NCBI GenBank assembly: GCA_014529385.2
Contig: CM043945.1
Span: 148,975,241 to 149,035,240 of the forward strand
Length of the DNA: 60,000 bases
From: Adiantum capillus-veneris
Lineage: Eukaryota > Streptophyta > Polypodiopsida > Polypodiales > Pteridaceae
Direction of reading: 5' to 3'
Shown: positions 22,315 to 34,932 of the stretch, in pieces
Layout: the number at the start of each line of letters is the position of its first letter
How positions within the stretch are numbered: position 1 is the stretch's first letter
Notes under the pieces: model-generated
What the model was told of the DNA's origin: nothing
Seen by the model: only the letters and a program-made list of their open reading frames with translations
Database searches by the model: none
Position numbers and translations under genes: made by a program

Positions 22315-22920
22315 ATGGAATGTGCACATCGAAAAGAATATTTGGTTCTTTTAATATATGTGGAGTTGCCTCTAGATGTAGAGAAATTTAATAAACAATT
22401 TTTCATGTTTTGCTAGCTTCAAGATTTATCATGTGAAATTAAGTATTCCCAAAATGTACCAAGATTTGAAAATGCTTTGTATCTTGTCCTCTTTGTTTGA
22501 TTGGTTTTGCTCGTTTTTCGGTTTGCTCGACAAATCTTGCTCGATCTTTGGAATTCCTCGTCTTCTTGTAGCTCATAGGTATACCAAAGATTTTCATCTT
22601 TCATGAAGAACATTATTTGTATGTTTATTATCCTATATTCTTATTAAAAAATTTATCAAGATACGTTAGTGCTTTTAAAATTTGTAAGGGATTAGACATT
22701 TCCCCAAATAAGGAAATAAGAGACAAGAGTTAAGACCTTTCCTTATGAACAGTATGATTTTTATTACCTTAGGACTACCTTGTGAGTTTAGGATGAGTAC
22801 TCTTGTGAACCATGGGTGATGAATCCTTATGAGAACCACCATTTTTGTATGAAGTACTATACCTAGATGTATTGGTAGAGCATAGGAGTAAACTTATGAT
22901 GATGATTATACCAAGTTTGG
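22313..22920. other. Outer element interior before the 3' LTR; no gene recognised
   Basis: The sequence is AT-rich with short frames only. The last 14 bp (22,921-22,934, CTGAAGGGGGTGAT) form the purine tract of the outer element. Confidence 0.5.
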
Positions 22921-22934
22921 CTGAAGGGGGTGAT

Positions 22935-23115
22935 TGTTGGGTTCAGAACAACTTGAGCGGACTCTATGTGTGAACACATTGTACAAGCCTTTTATAAGGC
23001 TCTAAAACCTAATGATCTATCTCTCTCTTTTTGTGTAGTACTTATATGTTGTATATTCTCCATGTCTTCTCTATGTCTTCTATGTGCTATCATCCTCCGC
23101 AGCTCTTTCCCATCA
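22935..23115 (+). repeat. 3' LTR of the outer element
   Basis: It starts TGTTGGGTTCAGAAC, ends CTCTTTCCCATCA and is the partner of 6,808-6,987. The purine tract lies directly before it and the CCAAA target duplication directly after it. Confidence 0.82.
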
Positions 23116-24250
23116 CCAAAAGCAAAGTACCAATAGAAGAGAACCAAAAAACAGAGTGCAAAAAATTTAGCAACACAAAAAATGGAGTACCAAAAGAAGG
23201 GTTTCAAAAGGAGAGTACCAACAGGAAAGTTCCAAAAGCAGAGTAACAACAACATCAATAGTATCAAATACAACCAAATCAAGAACAACTAAACCACCAA
23301 AACGCTTGCTACAAAAAGCAGATTAGACACCACAAAAACTATCAAATCAAATTAAAATGAAAAATTTCCAAAAACTACTAGTCACCAAGAACTACCTACC
23401 AATAGAATCAATGAACCATCAAAAGTATCAACCCCCCAACATGTCCACTAGAAGAAACTCTTAGACTACAAGCCACATATCTTTCAACCACCAATCCATC
23501 AAAATTTTCTACCCGCCAAGAAATACAAACCATAGAAAAGAATCAACAAACTTTAGTGAAACCAATATAAGAGCTACTTCAAAATCTGACAGTAAAGTAC
23601 ATCAAAAAAACCACCAAAACTATAAAAAGCAGCCTAACTAGTAGACTAAAGAACTACCAAAATCAAAAAGTACTAGAACCATCACAACCACAGAGAGATC
23701 AAGAACTGTACCAAAATCTGCCAAAAATAATAAACTTATAAACCACAAAATTAGCACAGAATCCTAACCTCCAATACAGATAATATGAAAACCTCCAAAA
23801 CCAACAAATTTCAAAAGCTTTACCAAAAATGCTAAAAAAAAAAAGTAAAGCCCAAAAACTACCAAAACTTCCCAAAATAACAAAGCCAACAAAATAGAAA
23901 AATAAAAAATTACCAAAACCACTAACAACTCAAACACTATACCAAAAGCTACCAAAAATAGTAAGCTTAAAAATCACAAAACTAGCAAAAGAGCACAACC
24001 ACCAAAAACAAATAATACCAAAACCCACAAAACTTCAAAAACTATACCAAAATATGCTTATATAGTAAAATTAAAAACCAAGAAAACTACCAAAAACAAC
24101 AAAATATCAAAATCAAAACTACCAAATCCACCAAGAGCTCAAAAACATTACCAAAAGGCTGCCAAAAACACTAAACTTACAAACCACAAAACTAGAAAGA
24201 AAGCACAAACACCAAAAATAGAAAACAATAGAACTACCAAAATATGATAC
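23116..24250. repeat. Degenerate ACCAAAA-rich array with about 220-bp higher-order units
   Basis: Over 1.1 kb the plus strand is dominated by ACCAAAA/CCAAAAA words. A longer unit is visible three times: TACCAAAATCTGCCAAAAAT then AAACCACAAAATTAGCAC near 23,710, its relatives near 23,938 and near 24,148, spaced 228 and 210 bp. Minus-strand frames here give Phe/Leu/Val-rich peptides that mimic membrane proteins but are products of the repeat. The outer LTR element inserted at the left edge of this array. Confidence 0.75.
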
Positions 24251-24344
24251 ATGTTGTAGCTCAACGTCCTTTTCAAGATTATCCATGTCTTTGCCAACTC
24301 TGAGCCGTCGCAATATGTGTTTACTTGCTTCCAAATTTGTGTTG

Positions 24345-24411
24345 GGACTCATCAGCTATAGTGGATGAAGCTTGTGGGAAGCCATGACAAGAGAGAGCAC
24401 GAGTGAGCATA

Positions 24412-24480
<69 letters not shown>
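24345..24480. repeat. Dispersed-repeat fragment and (AT)n microsatellite
   Basis: GATGAAGCTTGTGGGAAGCC and the GAGAGAGCACGAGTGAGCAT block resemble the reverse complement of 34,160-34,205, so this is a third, inverted, truncated copy of that repeat family. It runs into about 68 bp of AT (24,413-24,480). Confidence 0.7.
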
Positions 24481-25674
<1,194 letters not shown>

Positions 25675-26310
25675 ATGGCCACTCGCGCCTCAACCCAAAA
25701 CAGACTCACCTTTGCTGGGGTTGTGGCGACACCCCCCAAAACGGACAACGTCAGTCATCTTCAAAGCGAATTTGAAAGACTCCGCAAAGAGAACGACGAG
25801 CTGAAACAAAAGCTCATCGCCATCGAGACCCGGCTAACTGCAGTGGAGAACCACCAGATAGAGGAATCGGAACAGATGCAAACCAAGTTCACCAAAACAA
25901 AAGAAGAAGTGGAGACTACCCTTACACAAGCAGTCACAAATCAAGTGCAAGAAGCCATCATTCATAAGGTGGACGACCGTGTGGCGTCCACGCTACGCGA
26001 GCGACAACGGCAAGAGGAGATCGCCCTCAATGTTCGCATTGGTGGGCTACCAAGTGACTGGAAAGGGGAGGGAGAGCTCAAGTTCCATGAAGCGATTGCC
26101 CGCATCCAGACAACAACCCACATGATAGAGTGGAATACACCAACAATCGACTCCATCACACACGACCATTGCACCAATCATGCGATCCTCACTTTCAAGA
26201 CCAAAGAGGACCGAATTAAACTCCTTGAACAATCAAGGCTTCTCAAGGGCACTAAAATCTGGTTCACAGAAGATCTTACCCCCGGCCAACTCAAGCAGAA
26301 GAAGACATAA
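25675..26310 (+). CDS. L1-like LINE ORF1 protein (coiled coil plus RRM-like domain)
   Basis: The frame of 211 codons starts MATRASTQNRLTFAGV. Residues about 25-105 form a heptad-repeat coiled coil (LQSEFERLRKENDELKQKL). Residues about 120-205 look like the RNA-binding domain of L1-type ORF1 proteins (LNVRIGGLPSDW, HAILTFKTKEDRIKLLEQ, IWFTEDLTPGQLKQKK). After the TAA at 26,308-26,310 the same frame stays open to about 26,428 and continues the expected protein (KVRAARTAGKWPVYRGGKAI), so the stop is probably a mutation truncating a protein of about 250 aa. No endonuclease or RT ORF2 follows in the next 2 kb. Family call is by motif reading. Confidence 0.72.
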   Translation: MATRASTQNRLTFAGVVATPPKTDNVSHLQSEFERLRKENDELKQKLIAIETRLTAVENHQIEESEQMQTKFTKTKEEVETTLTQAVTNQVQEAIIHKVDDRVASTLRERQRQEEIALNVRIGGLPSDWKGEGELKFHEAIARIQTTTHMIEWNTPTIDSITHDHCTNHAILTFKTKEDRIKLLEQSRLLKGTKIWFTEDLTPGQLKQKKT

Positions 26311-26439
26311 CTACAAAAGGTGCGAGCAGCGCGTACGGCAGGGAAATGGCCAGTCTATCGAGGAGGTAAAGCCATTATTCAGGAGTTTCGAGCTCCTAAA
26401 ATGGCTCCCCTCTCACCTATCCCCCCTTAGATTTTAAGT

Positions 26440-26677
26440 TTTGTTCATCCCATCCCATTTTCTCTTTTGTTCACCCATCACTGGACCCTCAGTCCGATAT
26501 GTATCTGCCCTTCATTTAGAAGGAATCTTTGTATGCGTTGTTTTTCGGTCCCATAGGTCACATCTGACCTCCGTGGACGATAATTCAATCTATCTCTCTC
26601 TCTCTCACACACATTTTCCCTACATACCTCTCTCTAATATCCTCTCTTCCCCCTTACCGACACCTTGTTTACCCCAA

Positions 26678-26714
<37 letters not shown>

Positions 26715-28100
26715 ACACACACCCCTCCCTCGCTCTCTATGCAAGCCGATGGCCGGAAATATTACCTCTCTCTTCCCCACCCGCTCGCCTCACCCTCGGC
26801 CTCATTCTCCCTCCCTTGGCCCGCTACCCCTACCTCTCCTCTCATCCACACCCCCTTCGGCCATATCCCCCCCCCCCCCTGTTTTCTTCCCCAACCCTGG
26901 CGGACCACCAGCTTTATACCCCCCCCCCCCCATCTTCACCTAGAACTACCCATCCTCTCTCTCTCTCGGGAGAGTGGCCCCGCAGACCATGGAAGGAATC
27001 TCTCCCTCTCTCCATTCCCTTCTCATTCACACACACACACACACACACCCATCCTCTCTCACCCATTCCCTATCTCCACCCTCACTCACACACTCTCTCC
27101 CCCCCCCCCCCCCCCCGTGGGAACCCGCCTTTATTATATACTCTCTCTCTAACCCCAAGATGCCCATTGACTAAAACAACCCCCCTCCCCCCCCCTCATC
27201 ACCCTTTGTCGCCACGCCGCCACCTCCCCTCTCCTTCTCCCGGACCCAGCCCGAAGGATCCAGTGCCACACACCCTCCTACCTACCCATCCTCTCTCTCT
27301 CTCTCTCTGGCGTCGAACCCTCCCGCCGCAGGCTCTCTCTCTCTCTCGTTCGTCCTAGCCTGTGAAGGTGCGCAAGGAACGGGAGTTTCTCCCCACTTAT
27401 CTCCACACACACCACACACACACACTCTCTCTCTCTCTCCCCACTCATCCCCTTCTCTCCCTCGCGCTCTGCACACAACTCCAATCCGCCCGCAATAAAT
27501 TCTCTCTCTCTCCCTCGCAGGCCTGAGAAGGCGCTAAATTAACTCGCTCTCTCTCTCTCTGTACACACATACACACACCCACACACACACACATACACCC
27601 ACACACACACACACACCATTCCCCCCCCCTCACTCACCCTCGCGTAATCTGCAGCAGTCCGCCAACCCAACAGGGCCGAAAGAAAAAAACAAAAAAAACA
27701 ATATATATATATATATATATTACCACCCCGTTCCCATGCATGCTCGCACACACCCACATCTACATATATACACACATACTCACTCATGCACCAATACGTA
27801 CACACACGCATATACGCACCACACACAAATACAAAAAAAAAACCGAAGGAGGTCTACGACTACAACATCGACAAAAAGAAGGAGGACCCAAAGCACGCAC
27901 CACCAACAACAAAAAGAGGAAATGCGCGGAAGGCATGCCCCAGCCGACCCCGAAAAGAAGTACTCTCTACAACGACGCATCGGCAACGCACCATTCGCTG
28001 GCATTACGCAACCACGCCACTATTTTCAGTAATTTGTAGTTATTTTCATCATTTCTTCAGTTTTCACCCAAGCCGTTGAAAATTCCCACTTTGTAAATTC
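26440..28100. repeat. C-rich low-complexity region with many microsatellites; no gene
   Basis: C-runs occur at about 26,681-26,714, 26,867-26,879, 26,920-26,931 and 27,100-27,116; AC tracts at about 27,030-27,048, 27,562-27,616 and 27,740-27,830; short CT tracts throughout; AT at about 27,703-27,720. Numerous Pro/Ser/Leu-rich or His/Thr-rich frames arise from these repeats and are not supported as genes. Confidence 0.8.
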
Positions 28101-28104
28101 CCTC

Positions 28105-28139
28105 TCTCTAGGTGATGGTCACAAAGGCCCACCTAGAGA
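28105..28139. repeat. small inverted repeat
   Basis: TCTCTAGGTG (28,105-28,114) and CACCTAGAGA (28,130-28,139) are perfect complements with a 15-bp loop. Confidence 0.6.
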
Positions 28140-28634
28140 TTCTCATCTTTTAATAACCTCCCAAAACAAAGCAAGGGTCAACCACACCGGGCCCACCACT
28201 TGCTTTGTCTCCCTGATTAGCTTACCCTAATCACATCAGGATTACCATAATCCAAGCAGCCAACACCTATAAATTGGCACTGAGAGGTCACTATCTGGGG
28301 GGGGGGGGGCAGTTCATGAGAGGTCAGCACTTGGTAGAGTGTAGTGGGAAGAATTGACACTATCACCATCACGGGGAGGGGGCTTGTGTGTTAGGTTTTC
28401 CTTGGGAATTGCACCATGCGAAGGGAGCCATGTCCATCTCTCGACTCCAATGGTCGATGCACACACGTATACACGCTCTTGGTAGCAAGCTTCACAATCA
28501 TTGAGGCATCTTAGAGAACGCACCAAGTAGTTTGCACCATCTCTTCTCCCTATCTCTCTATCACCACGGCGTGCCATTTGTAAATACTGCAGAAATAATT
28601 CTCCCTCACACCCCCCGAGGATTTTCATCATTTG

Positions 28635-28723
<89 letters not shown>

Positions 28724-29495
28724 GTTTGCAGTGTTCATATCATCGTGGTTTGCGTCCTAGCCGCTCAAAGCTAGGTGGTGCCCACTGTTCGCTTTACCGT
28801 GCTCGAGGCGCGCCATTCGGCCCCCGACGTTTTAGAGGCCGTCGAGGTTCGGGGTTCGCTTGCTCCCGTCAATATGAGAACTCCTATGAGAAAGGCTACC
28901 ACCAAGACTAGCTCTGAAATGAAGAGCAAGACGAAGGGCACACCTTCAATATAACTTGATTATGGAAAATGAAACTTGTGGAAAGAAAATCTCTTCGCAG
29001 CATCAATAAAGGAGAGGGTAATTTGGAGGAGGAAAGAAGCTCCCTAAAGAAAGAGCCCCAAGGTTGTCGATCATTCAAAAGGGTCTTTTGTTTAGGATGA
29101 ACACATGTCTACCACAAAAGAGAGCCAAGGTTTATGGGTGCATGGAATGTTTTCTTTCATTTGAATTGCATGCATGCAAAGTATGTTCTATATATTTATT
29201 TTGCGTTGCATGCAAGTAATATATGTGCTCTATCTACTAGAGAACTTTGCAAACTTTCAATGCATCAACAATTGTAAAAGCCTAAATTGTGAAGGATGTG
29301 TACAACACTATATTTGGTACTCTAAAGCACCAAATTTGGTTAAAGCACCAAATTTGGTAATATCCAATAATGAACTCTAACACTAAGTAGTTGTGCAATG
29401 TCCACGAGATTTTTCAATTGTTTTTCTGTCATAAAAAAACATAAAGTAAGATGTCTAATTGCTTTTGCCTATTTCACATTGTAGGAAGGAACAAA
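28140..29495. other. No gene recognised; compound (CT)n(GT)n microsatellite
   Basis: A TATA-like CTATAAATTGG lies at about 28,267 and a G-run at 28,297-28,309. CT (about 28,640-28,683) passes into GT (about 28,685-28,720). A 17-bp tandem pair, AAAGCACCAAATTTGGT, is found near 29,324-29,359. No coding sequence can be defended. Confidence 0.55.
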
Positions 29496-30060
29496 ATGGA
29501 GGAATACCCTCAACTTACTAGATTATGCTATACAACTGAAGAGCTCCATGAGGAGTATGGGCTTCCCATAAAAGGGGTCCTTCCAAAGAACATAAGTGAC
29601 AAAGACCTCCCTGATGACTAGTGGCTAACAATGTTTAAATAGTTTCACAAGAAGGGACTCAAGATATACTTGAATCATGTGCAACCACAATTGGTCAAAG
29701 ATTTCAAGTTGTTGCTTCATAAGGTATACCAAGCCCCACCATCTTGTGGAAAAATCACCACAAAGTTTATGAAATGCTATGCCTTCGAGAAATGCCATGT
29801 AGTGACCAAAAAAGTCTGCATCTCATAAGGTGGCATGGGCCATGTTTGGAGAGAGCGTATTGATTATGTGTGGAATCCAGCCAAGAGGGCTGGAGTGCAA
29901 GGTTGAAACTTGGTGGCGGGCCAATGGTGCATTCAATGGAAGCATGTCATCATCTATTAGGAAGCCTTGCTAGAGGCAAAGTGGGAGCAACATCGATACA
30001 GAGAGAGACCCTCTGTCGGGTACAACTCAAATAGTACATTTTGTTGCAAATCTAGAGAGT
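29496..30060 (+). pseudogene. Unrecognised decayed ORF
   Basis: One frame runs for about 560 bp from the ATG at 29,496 with about five stops and otherwise coding-like, charged sequence: MEEYPQLTRLCYTTEELHEE, YGLPIKGVLPKNISDKDLPD, then FHKKGLKIYLNHVQPQLVKD and EALLEAKWEQHRYRERPSV. The ATG is preceded by CACATTGTAG, which could be a splice acceptor. I cannot place it in a family; it may be a host exon or a transposon ORF. It stops 50 bp before the LTR palindrome. Confidence 0.4.
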
Positions 30061-30109
30061 ATTCTTTGAGAGGGTGCTTCATATGTGTTTGAGTATTTCA
30101 AATAGGATG

Positions 30110-31229
30110 TGTAATGGAGATGACCTATGAACTTTGAGGATAACGAAATTAAGAGAATTAAAGTGAGCATTTTTGTGAGATCACTTTGAGAACATAGAGG
30201 GTGAACTTAATTGATGGTAGCAACATAAACATAGTACTTAATTAACATGGCATGAACAATAATTTTGCAAGAGAGAGAGTATTAGAGAACATAGTTGAGG
30301 ACCGGATTTACTTGGAGCCAGTCACCCCCTCCAAAAGGCGTTTGTATTATAGATTCTCCTATCAAGAGAGACTTGGTACAATAAAATCTTTGTATTCCTT
30401 GTGACCTTGGTGATGCTATCAAGATGGAAAGATTCATGCATCAGGAGCATAACATAAAATTTGCAAAAAGCATAACTATCCCAAGCCTCAGTCCCAAGGC
30501 CTCAAACACCTTCGAAGGTAGAGAGAGCTAGCGGGGGATGAGGGTAGGGAAGAGGAAGAAGAATCATCCATAGGAGAAAGAAATAATTCTTCACTTATCA
30601 TCACTCTTCTTGCTTAGCATAATAGCATAGTAATGAAGAGGAACTTCTTGCTTAGCATAGCATAATAGCATCGTAATGAAGAGGAACTCCTTGCTTAGCA
30701 TAGCATAATAGAATAGTAATGAAGAGGAAGAAGAGTGATGATAAGTGAGGAACTATTTCTTTCTCCTATGGATGATTCTTCTTCCTCTTCCCTACCCTCA
30801 TCCCCCGCTAGCTCTCTCTACCTTCGAAGGTGTTTGAGGCTTTGGGACTGAGGCTTGGGATAGTTATGCTTTTTGCAAATTTTATGTTATGCTCGTGATG
30901 CATGAATCTTTCCATCTTGATAGCATCACCAAGGTCACAAGGAATACAAAGATTTTATTGTACCAAGTCTCTCTTGATAGGAGAATCTATAATACAAACG
31001 CCTTTTGGAGGGGGGAACAGCTCCAAGTAAATCCGGTCCTCAACTATTGTCATGTTCTCTAATACTCTCTCTCTTGCAAAAGTATTGTTCATGCCAAGTT
31101 AATTAAGTACTATGTTTGCTACCATCAATTAAGTTCACCCTCTATGTTCTCAAAGTGATCTCACAAAAATTCTCACTTTAATTCTCTTAATTCCGCTATT
31201 CTCAAAGTTCATAGGTCATTTCCATTACA
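30110..31229. repeat. 1.1-kb palindrome: two LTR copies in opposite orientation
   Basis: The left arm 30,110-30,611 and right arm 30,728-31,229 are reverse complements over about 500 bp with few mismatches. The outer end of the right arm reads CCATTACA and is followed at 31,231 by TGGTATCAGAGC, so the right arm is the 3' part of a plus-strand 5' LTR. The left arm starts TGTAATGG but is preceded by unrelated sequence instead of a primer-binding site. The 116-bp spacer (30,612-30,727) is three copies of a 38-43 bp unit starting GCTTAGCATA. A further copy of the arm end plus one spacer unit lies at 32,650-32,715. Confidence 0.9.
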
Positions 31230-31230
31230 T

Positions 31231-31243
31231 TGGTATCAGAGCA
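31231..31243 (+). promoter_or_regulatory. primer-binding site (tRNA-Met type)
   Basis: TGGTATCAGAGCA starts two bases after the right arm of the palindrome. Confidence 0.82.
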
Positions 31244-31643
31244 TTTGGTTTCTCTTTTCTTACTTAAGAAGAGAGGTCCTTAAGTAGCCTATTAATGGTT
31301 GATTTTGTTAATTATATTAGGGTAAGTGGGACTGGGATCTATAATCGGCTTTGTTAATCCCACTATGTGGGATAAGATGCACACCTCGGGAGCTTTGATC
31401 TTTATAATGGGTTCTTTTTAGACTTGCCTACGGCTTTATCATTATTGAGCCATAAGAAGTCTGAAAGGGGCTATCCCTCGGAAATTTTGCTATGTTAGAG
31501 CCACCCCACTACTCTTTATAATTAACCAATTCGAACCGTGGGTGTAGATACTTAAGTGCTTATTTTCAAAGGCTAAGAGGAGTAGCAACTAAGGTTTTGA
31601 ATTACCAAAGGATACACTAAGTAAACACATAAGTATAATTAGC

Positions 31644-32652
31644 ATGGTTGACAATAACCAAGAGAGTAGAATGAACATTGATAACTTTGATTTTGCACAT
31701 GAAGGTGCTAATGATGATGCCCTCATGTTTATCAATTATTTTATTACTAGGTTGCATCAAGCTATGGGCAACCCTACTTTGCAAGCTGAAGTTACCCAAC
31801 AAATTCGTGCTTATGGGATTTCCCTTCCTCTCCAAGAGGAGAGAGAGTTTAGGAGGCCTCTTGATGAGACTCCCGAAAAAAGACTCTCTCCCTTAAGAGA
31901 GGAGGAATTCAAAGAACGAGAAAGAAGCAAATACCTAAGTTCCTTTGAAGATGTGGCTCCACGAAGACGGCGATCTAGACTATCACCAACTCCTCCCAAG
32001 AGGAAATGGTCAACCCATAGTCCTTCTCCTTGTCATTCCAAAAGGGAAGAGAGGAAACAAATGAAGAAAAAGGCAAGAAAGAGGTCACCCCTTCTCCTTC
32101 TTCACCTTCCTCCTCTTCCGACAAAAGCAATAGTTATTCTTCTAGAAAATACAAGAAGAGAGGACATCGCAAAACTTACCCTCTGCATGATGAAGGTCCC
32201 AAAAGCTCAAGAAATTCAAAGAGGGAGGAAAGAGTATCTCTTTTCTCACCTATGATGGCACCTTTGGTGCCACAGAACGACAAAGTATTGGCCTTCATCC
32301 AACAATTTGATGTGGCCTTTGGAGACGAGGCCTTTACGGAGTCCTCCAAGCTACGCCATGTAGCTATGCCCTTCTAGAAGTATGCTCGTCAATGTTGGGA
32401 TAGCCTTCGTGGAAACAACGAGGCCCCAAAGACATGGAAAACTCTACGAGTTTCCATAATGAAGTAATACCTTGCAAGCGATGCCAAGGACAAAGTGCTC
32501 ATTGAATGGAGAAGTTTGAAGCTACTCTTCAATGAGTCTATCCACAAATATATAGATAAGTTTTAAAATTTACATCTCAAAGAGAAAATCTTTCAAAGGA
32601 TAGACTTCGCCGAACAAAAGCAACAATTTTGTGGGAGATTACCTAAAGCAAT
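31644..32652 (+). pseudogene. LTR-retrotransposon gag, frameshifted and truncated
   Basis: The frame starts MVDNNQESRMNIDNFDFAHE. An Arg/Ser/Pro-rich region (PRRRRSRLSPTPPKRKW) is interrupted by a frameshift at about 32,030 and continues as Lys/Ser-rich sequence to LVPQNDKVLAFIQQFDVAFG. The capsid domain follows (CWDSLRGNNEAPKTWKTLRV, YLASDAKDKVLIEWRSLKLL, FNESIHKYIDKF) with three stops. It breaks off at about 32,652, where a copy of the LTR-edge and spacer repeat begins. The leader 31,244-31,643 has no features beyond this element. Confidence 0.7.
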
Positions 32653-32857
32653 AGTTCCTCACTTATCATCACTTGTCTTGCTTAGCATAATATCATAGTA
32701 ATGAAGAGGAAGAAGATGGCAAGCTTAAGCATTGAAGCATGGCTCTTGGTTGGATTTACATTCCATAGTCAAGAGTGTTGGTGTAGGCTCTCCACTTCTC
32801 AAAAAACTTGGAGAAGGGGATGGAGCTCTTGCACTTTGCACTCCACACAATGAGAGA

Positions 32858-32902
<45 letters not shown>

Positions 32903-32944
32903 AGAGTATACCTCCCTCTCATGCTTGGTCCACATCTCTATCTA

Positions 32945-32997
<53 letters not shown>
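32650..32997. repeat. LTR-edge repeat copy and (GT)n/(CT)n microsatellites
   Basis: CTCACTTATCATCACTTG and CTTGCTTAGCATAATATCAT (32,652-32,715) repeat the centre of the palindrome at 30,590-30,650. GT spans about 32,859-32,899 and CT about 32,946-32,997. Confidence 0.85.
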
Positions 32998-33001
<4 letters not shown>

Positions 33002-33896
33002 TATTTAACTATATCATTTGGGGCATGTGTCCTCTTTTTCCTTTTTGAGAGAAAGAACTTAATTATTTATTTTTATGCATCTAAATTCTCATTGGACCCC
33101 TTTAAAATCTATCCAATAGGATTCAAGCACATCATTGAGGGCCACATGTGGAGAATCTTTCCATGTGTCTTTTATGCTTCTTAAGTCATTTGGTTTTAAT
33201 TGAACATGTCAAGCACCCAGCCAATCAAGCATGGAAACAGTTTATGCCTCTTGAGAGTTTATCTTTGAATTGAACACTTCAATAACCTTAGTCATTTTAA
33301 GCATAAAAATCACCTCAAGCTTTGGGCAAGGTTCCCACAAACACTTTAAGCACTTTAGTTAGCAAGCAACCAAGCACCTCATGCTTGGGTAGGGTTCCCA
33401 CCTCAAGGTCAGTCCGATCTTGCCTAAGGTCAAAGGACTTTTTAACACTAAATTTTGGAGGTCTTTAATGAATCTAGCCATGAGGTCTTTAAGCTCCATT
33501 AGGTAGCATTTCTCTTTAACATACCATCTCTCATTTGGACCCCTTTAACCTTGGCCTCGTGTTGAGACAGATCCATGAGCACATGTTTATATTCTAACCC
33601 TTGTTCTCGTTTATTCTCCCACATTAAATTATCAATTTAATATGAGAAAATGATTTGAGTTGGTTAGATATTAGATTTTATGATAGTATGAAAGAGTTGC
33701 AAGCTTCTCTCAAGCTCAAGAATGAGACTTTTGCTGAGATACGAGGGTTTGAATGTTGTAGCAAAGTGAGTGAAAGATGACCCTGAAGTGTTTGAAAATC
33801 AACTAGTCCATCTGAAGCAAAAAACTCCATGCAATGATGATATAATCAAGGAAGTGGAGGCAGATTGGTAGGTTTTAAGCGCTTGTTATTGTGGCC
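32998..33896. other. No gene recognised
   Basis: The sequence is AT-rich. Two related blocks, TTTGGGCAAGGTTCCCAC near 33,320 and CTTGGGTAGGGTTCCCACC near 33,384, hint at an old duplication. A plus-strand stretch near 33,690 (MKELQASLKLKNETFAEI) looks coding-like but is soon stopped. Confidence 0.4.
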
Positions 33897-34050
33897 GGGA
33901 TCATACCCTATTGACTAACTTATGCATACCACCCTTTTTTGTGGAATCTGCATGGTAGAAAGCGATGGCTAATGATAGCCTAGAAATTCTATATATATCA
34001 TGTAAGAAGCTTCAATAATTAATAGAATATGGCACCTGCAATTTTGGTCA

Positions 34051-34126
<76 letters not shown>

Positions 34127-34205
34127 TGTGTGTGTTGTGTGTGTGTGCTCTACTCTGTTCGCTCACCATCTCTCTTGCCATGGCCTGCCAACAAGCCTCA
34201 TCCAT
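33897..34205. repeat. Dispersed repeat copy 1 with (CT)n(GT)n
   Basis: It shares GATCATACC, TTATGCATACCACCCTTTT, GATGGCTAATGATAGCCTAGA, AGAAGCTTCAATAATTAATA and AATTTTGGTCAAAGCTCTCT with 44,150-44,330. CT spans about 34,051-34,108 and GT about 34,109-34,147. The right flank matches the inverted copy at 24,345. The family is not identified; it could be LTRs of an older element around the Ty3 remnant. Confidence 0.7.
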
Positions 34206-34932
34206 ATCAAAACGCCCTACACAAGCAATTTTGTGTCATGTTGAAATATAAGTTTTCATGGTATTAGCAAGCGGCAAGAAGCTCTGCATACAACGTTTTG
34301 ATACGGTGAAGTAAGCCAAGACCAACAATATATGTTTATCTGTGTATCACATTCTGAAACTTTGTCCCATGGTAGTTGGCATATCAAATTGCAGTCCAAC
34401 ATGTGCTAGGTGTTCTAGGCGCATGAGGTCGTTACAAGTTTAACATTGCCTTTCAAAATGTTGTCCAAGTTGGAGCAAATACACACAGAGCCCTCTTTCA
34501 TTTTGGCATAAAATGTCAAGCTTTCTTTCTTCTATAGAAAATTCTTTTTCCATGATTCTGACATCATGCAAAAGCGTTTAGTGTCGCATTCGATATAGTC
34601 GAGGTTTATGTACCTGATTGGGAAAACCCAATGAAGATCAAGAAGGTGATAGTATCTTCTATATGGTTATGCATGCAAAATTTATCATGCTTAGAGATTA
34701 CAATACATTTTCAAACACATCGACAACCACAACAACAACAAAGGTTTGATACAACAAAGAGATACATCAACATATGCAGTTTTTCAAAAATTTGTTTGTC
34801 AACATCATCATTTATTTTCTATCAAACTCTTGTTTTAGTTTATTAGTTGTCAGTAATTGTCCAATAAGTTTTGTATGGGTATAGACACTACCACACACAA
34901 AAGGTGGTAAGAGCTTCTTGGTTGTCTATTTG
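34206..34932. other. No gene recognised
   Basis: AT-rich sequence with only short frames; the longest (34,631-34,846, plus) has no recognisable motif. Confidence 0.4.

Noticed and set aside
23764-24352. Phe/Leu/Val-rich minus-strand frames resembling membrane proteins
   Set aside because: They come from the ACCAAAA-rich array read in reverse; hydrophobicity is a by-product of TTT/TTG codons.
27736-28079. Overlapping Lys/His/Thr-rich frames
   Set aside because: They start inside CA repeats, occupy all three frames and show no recognisable domain.
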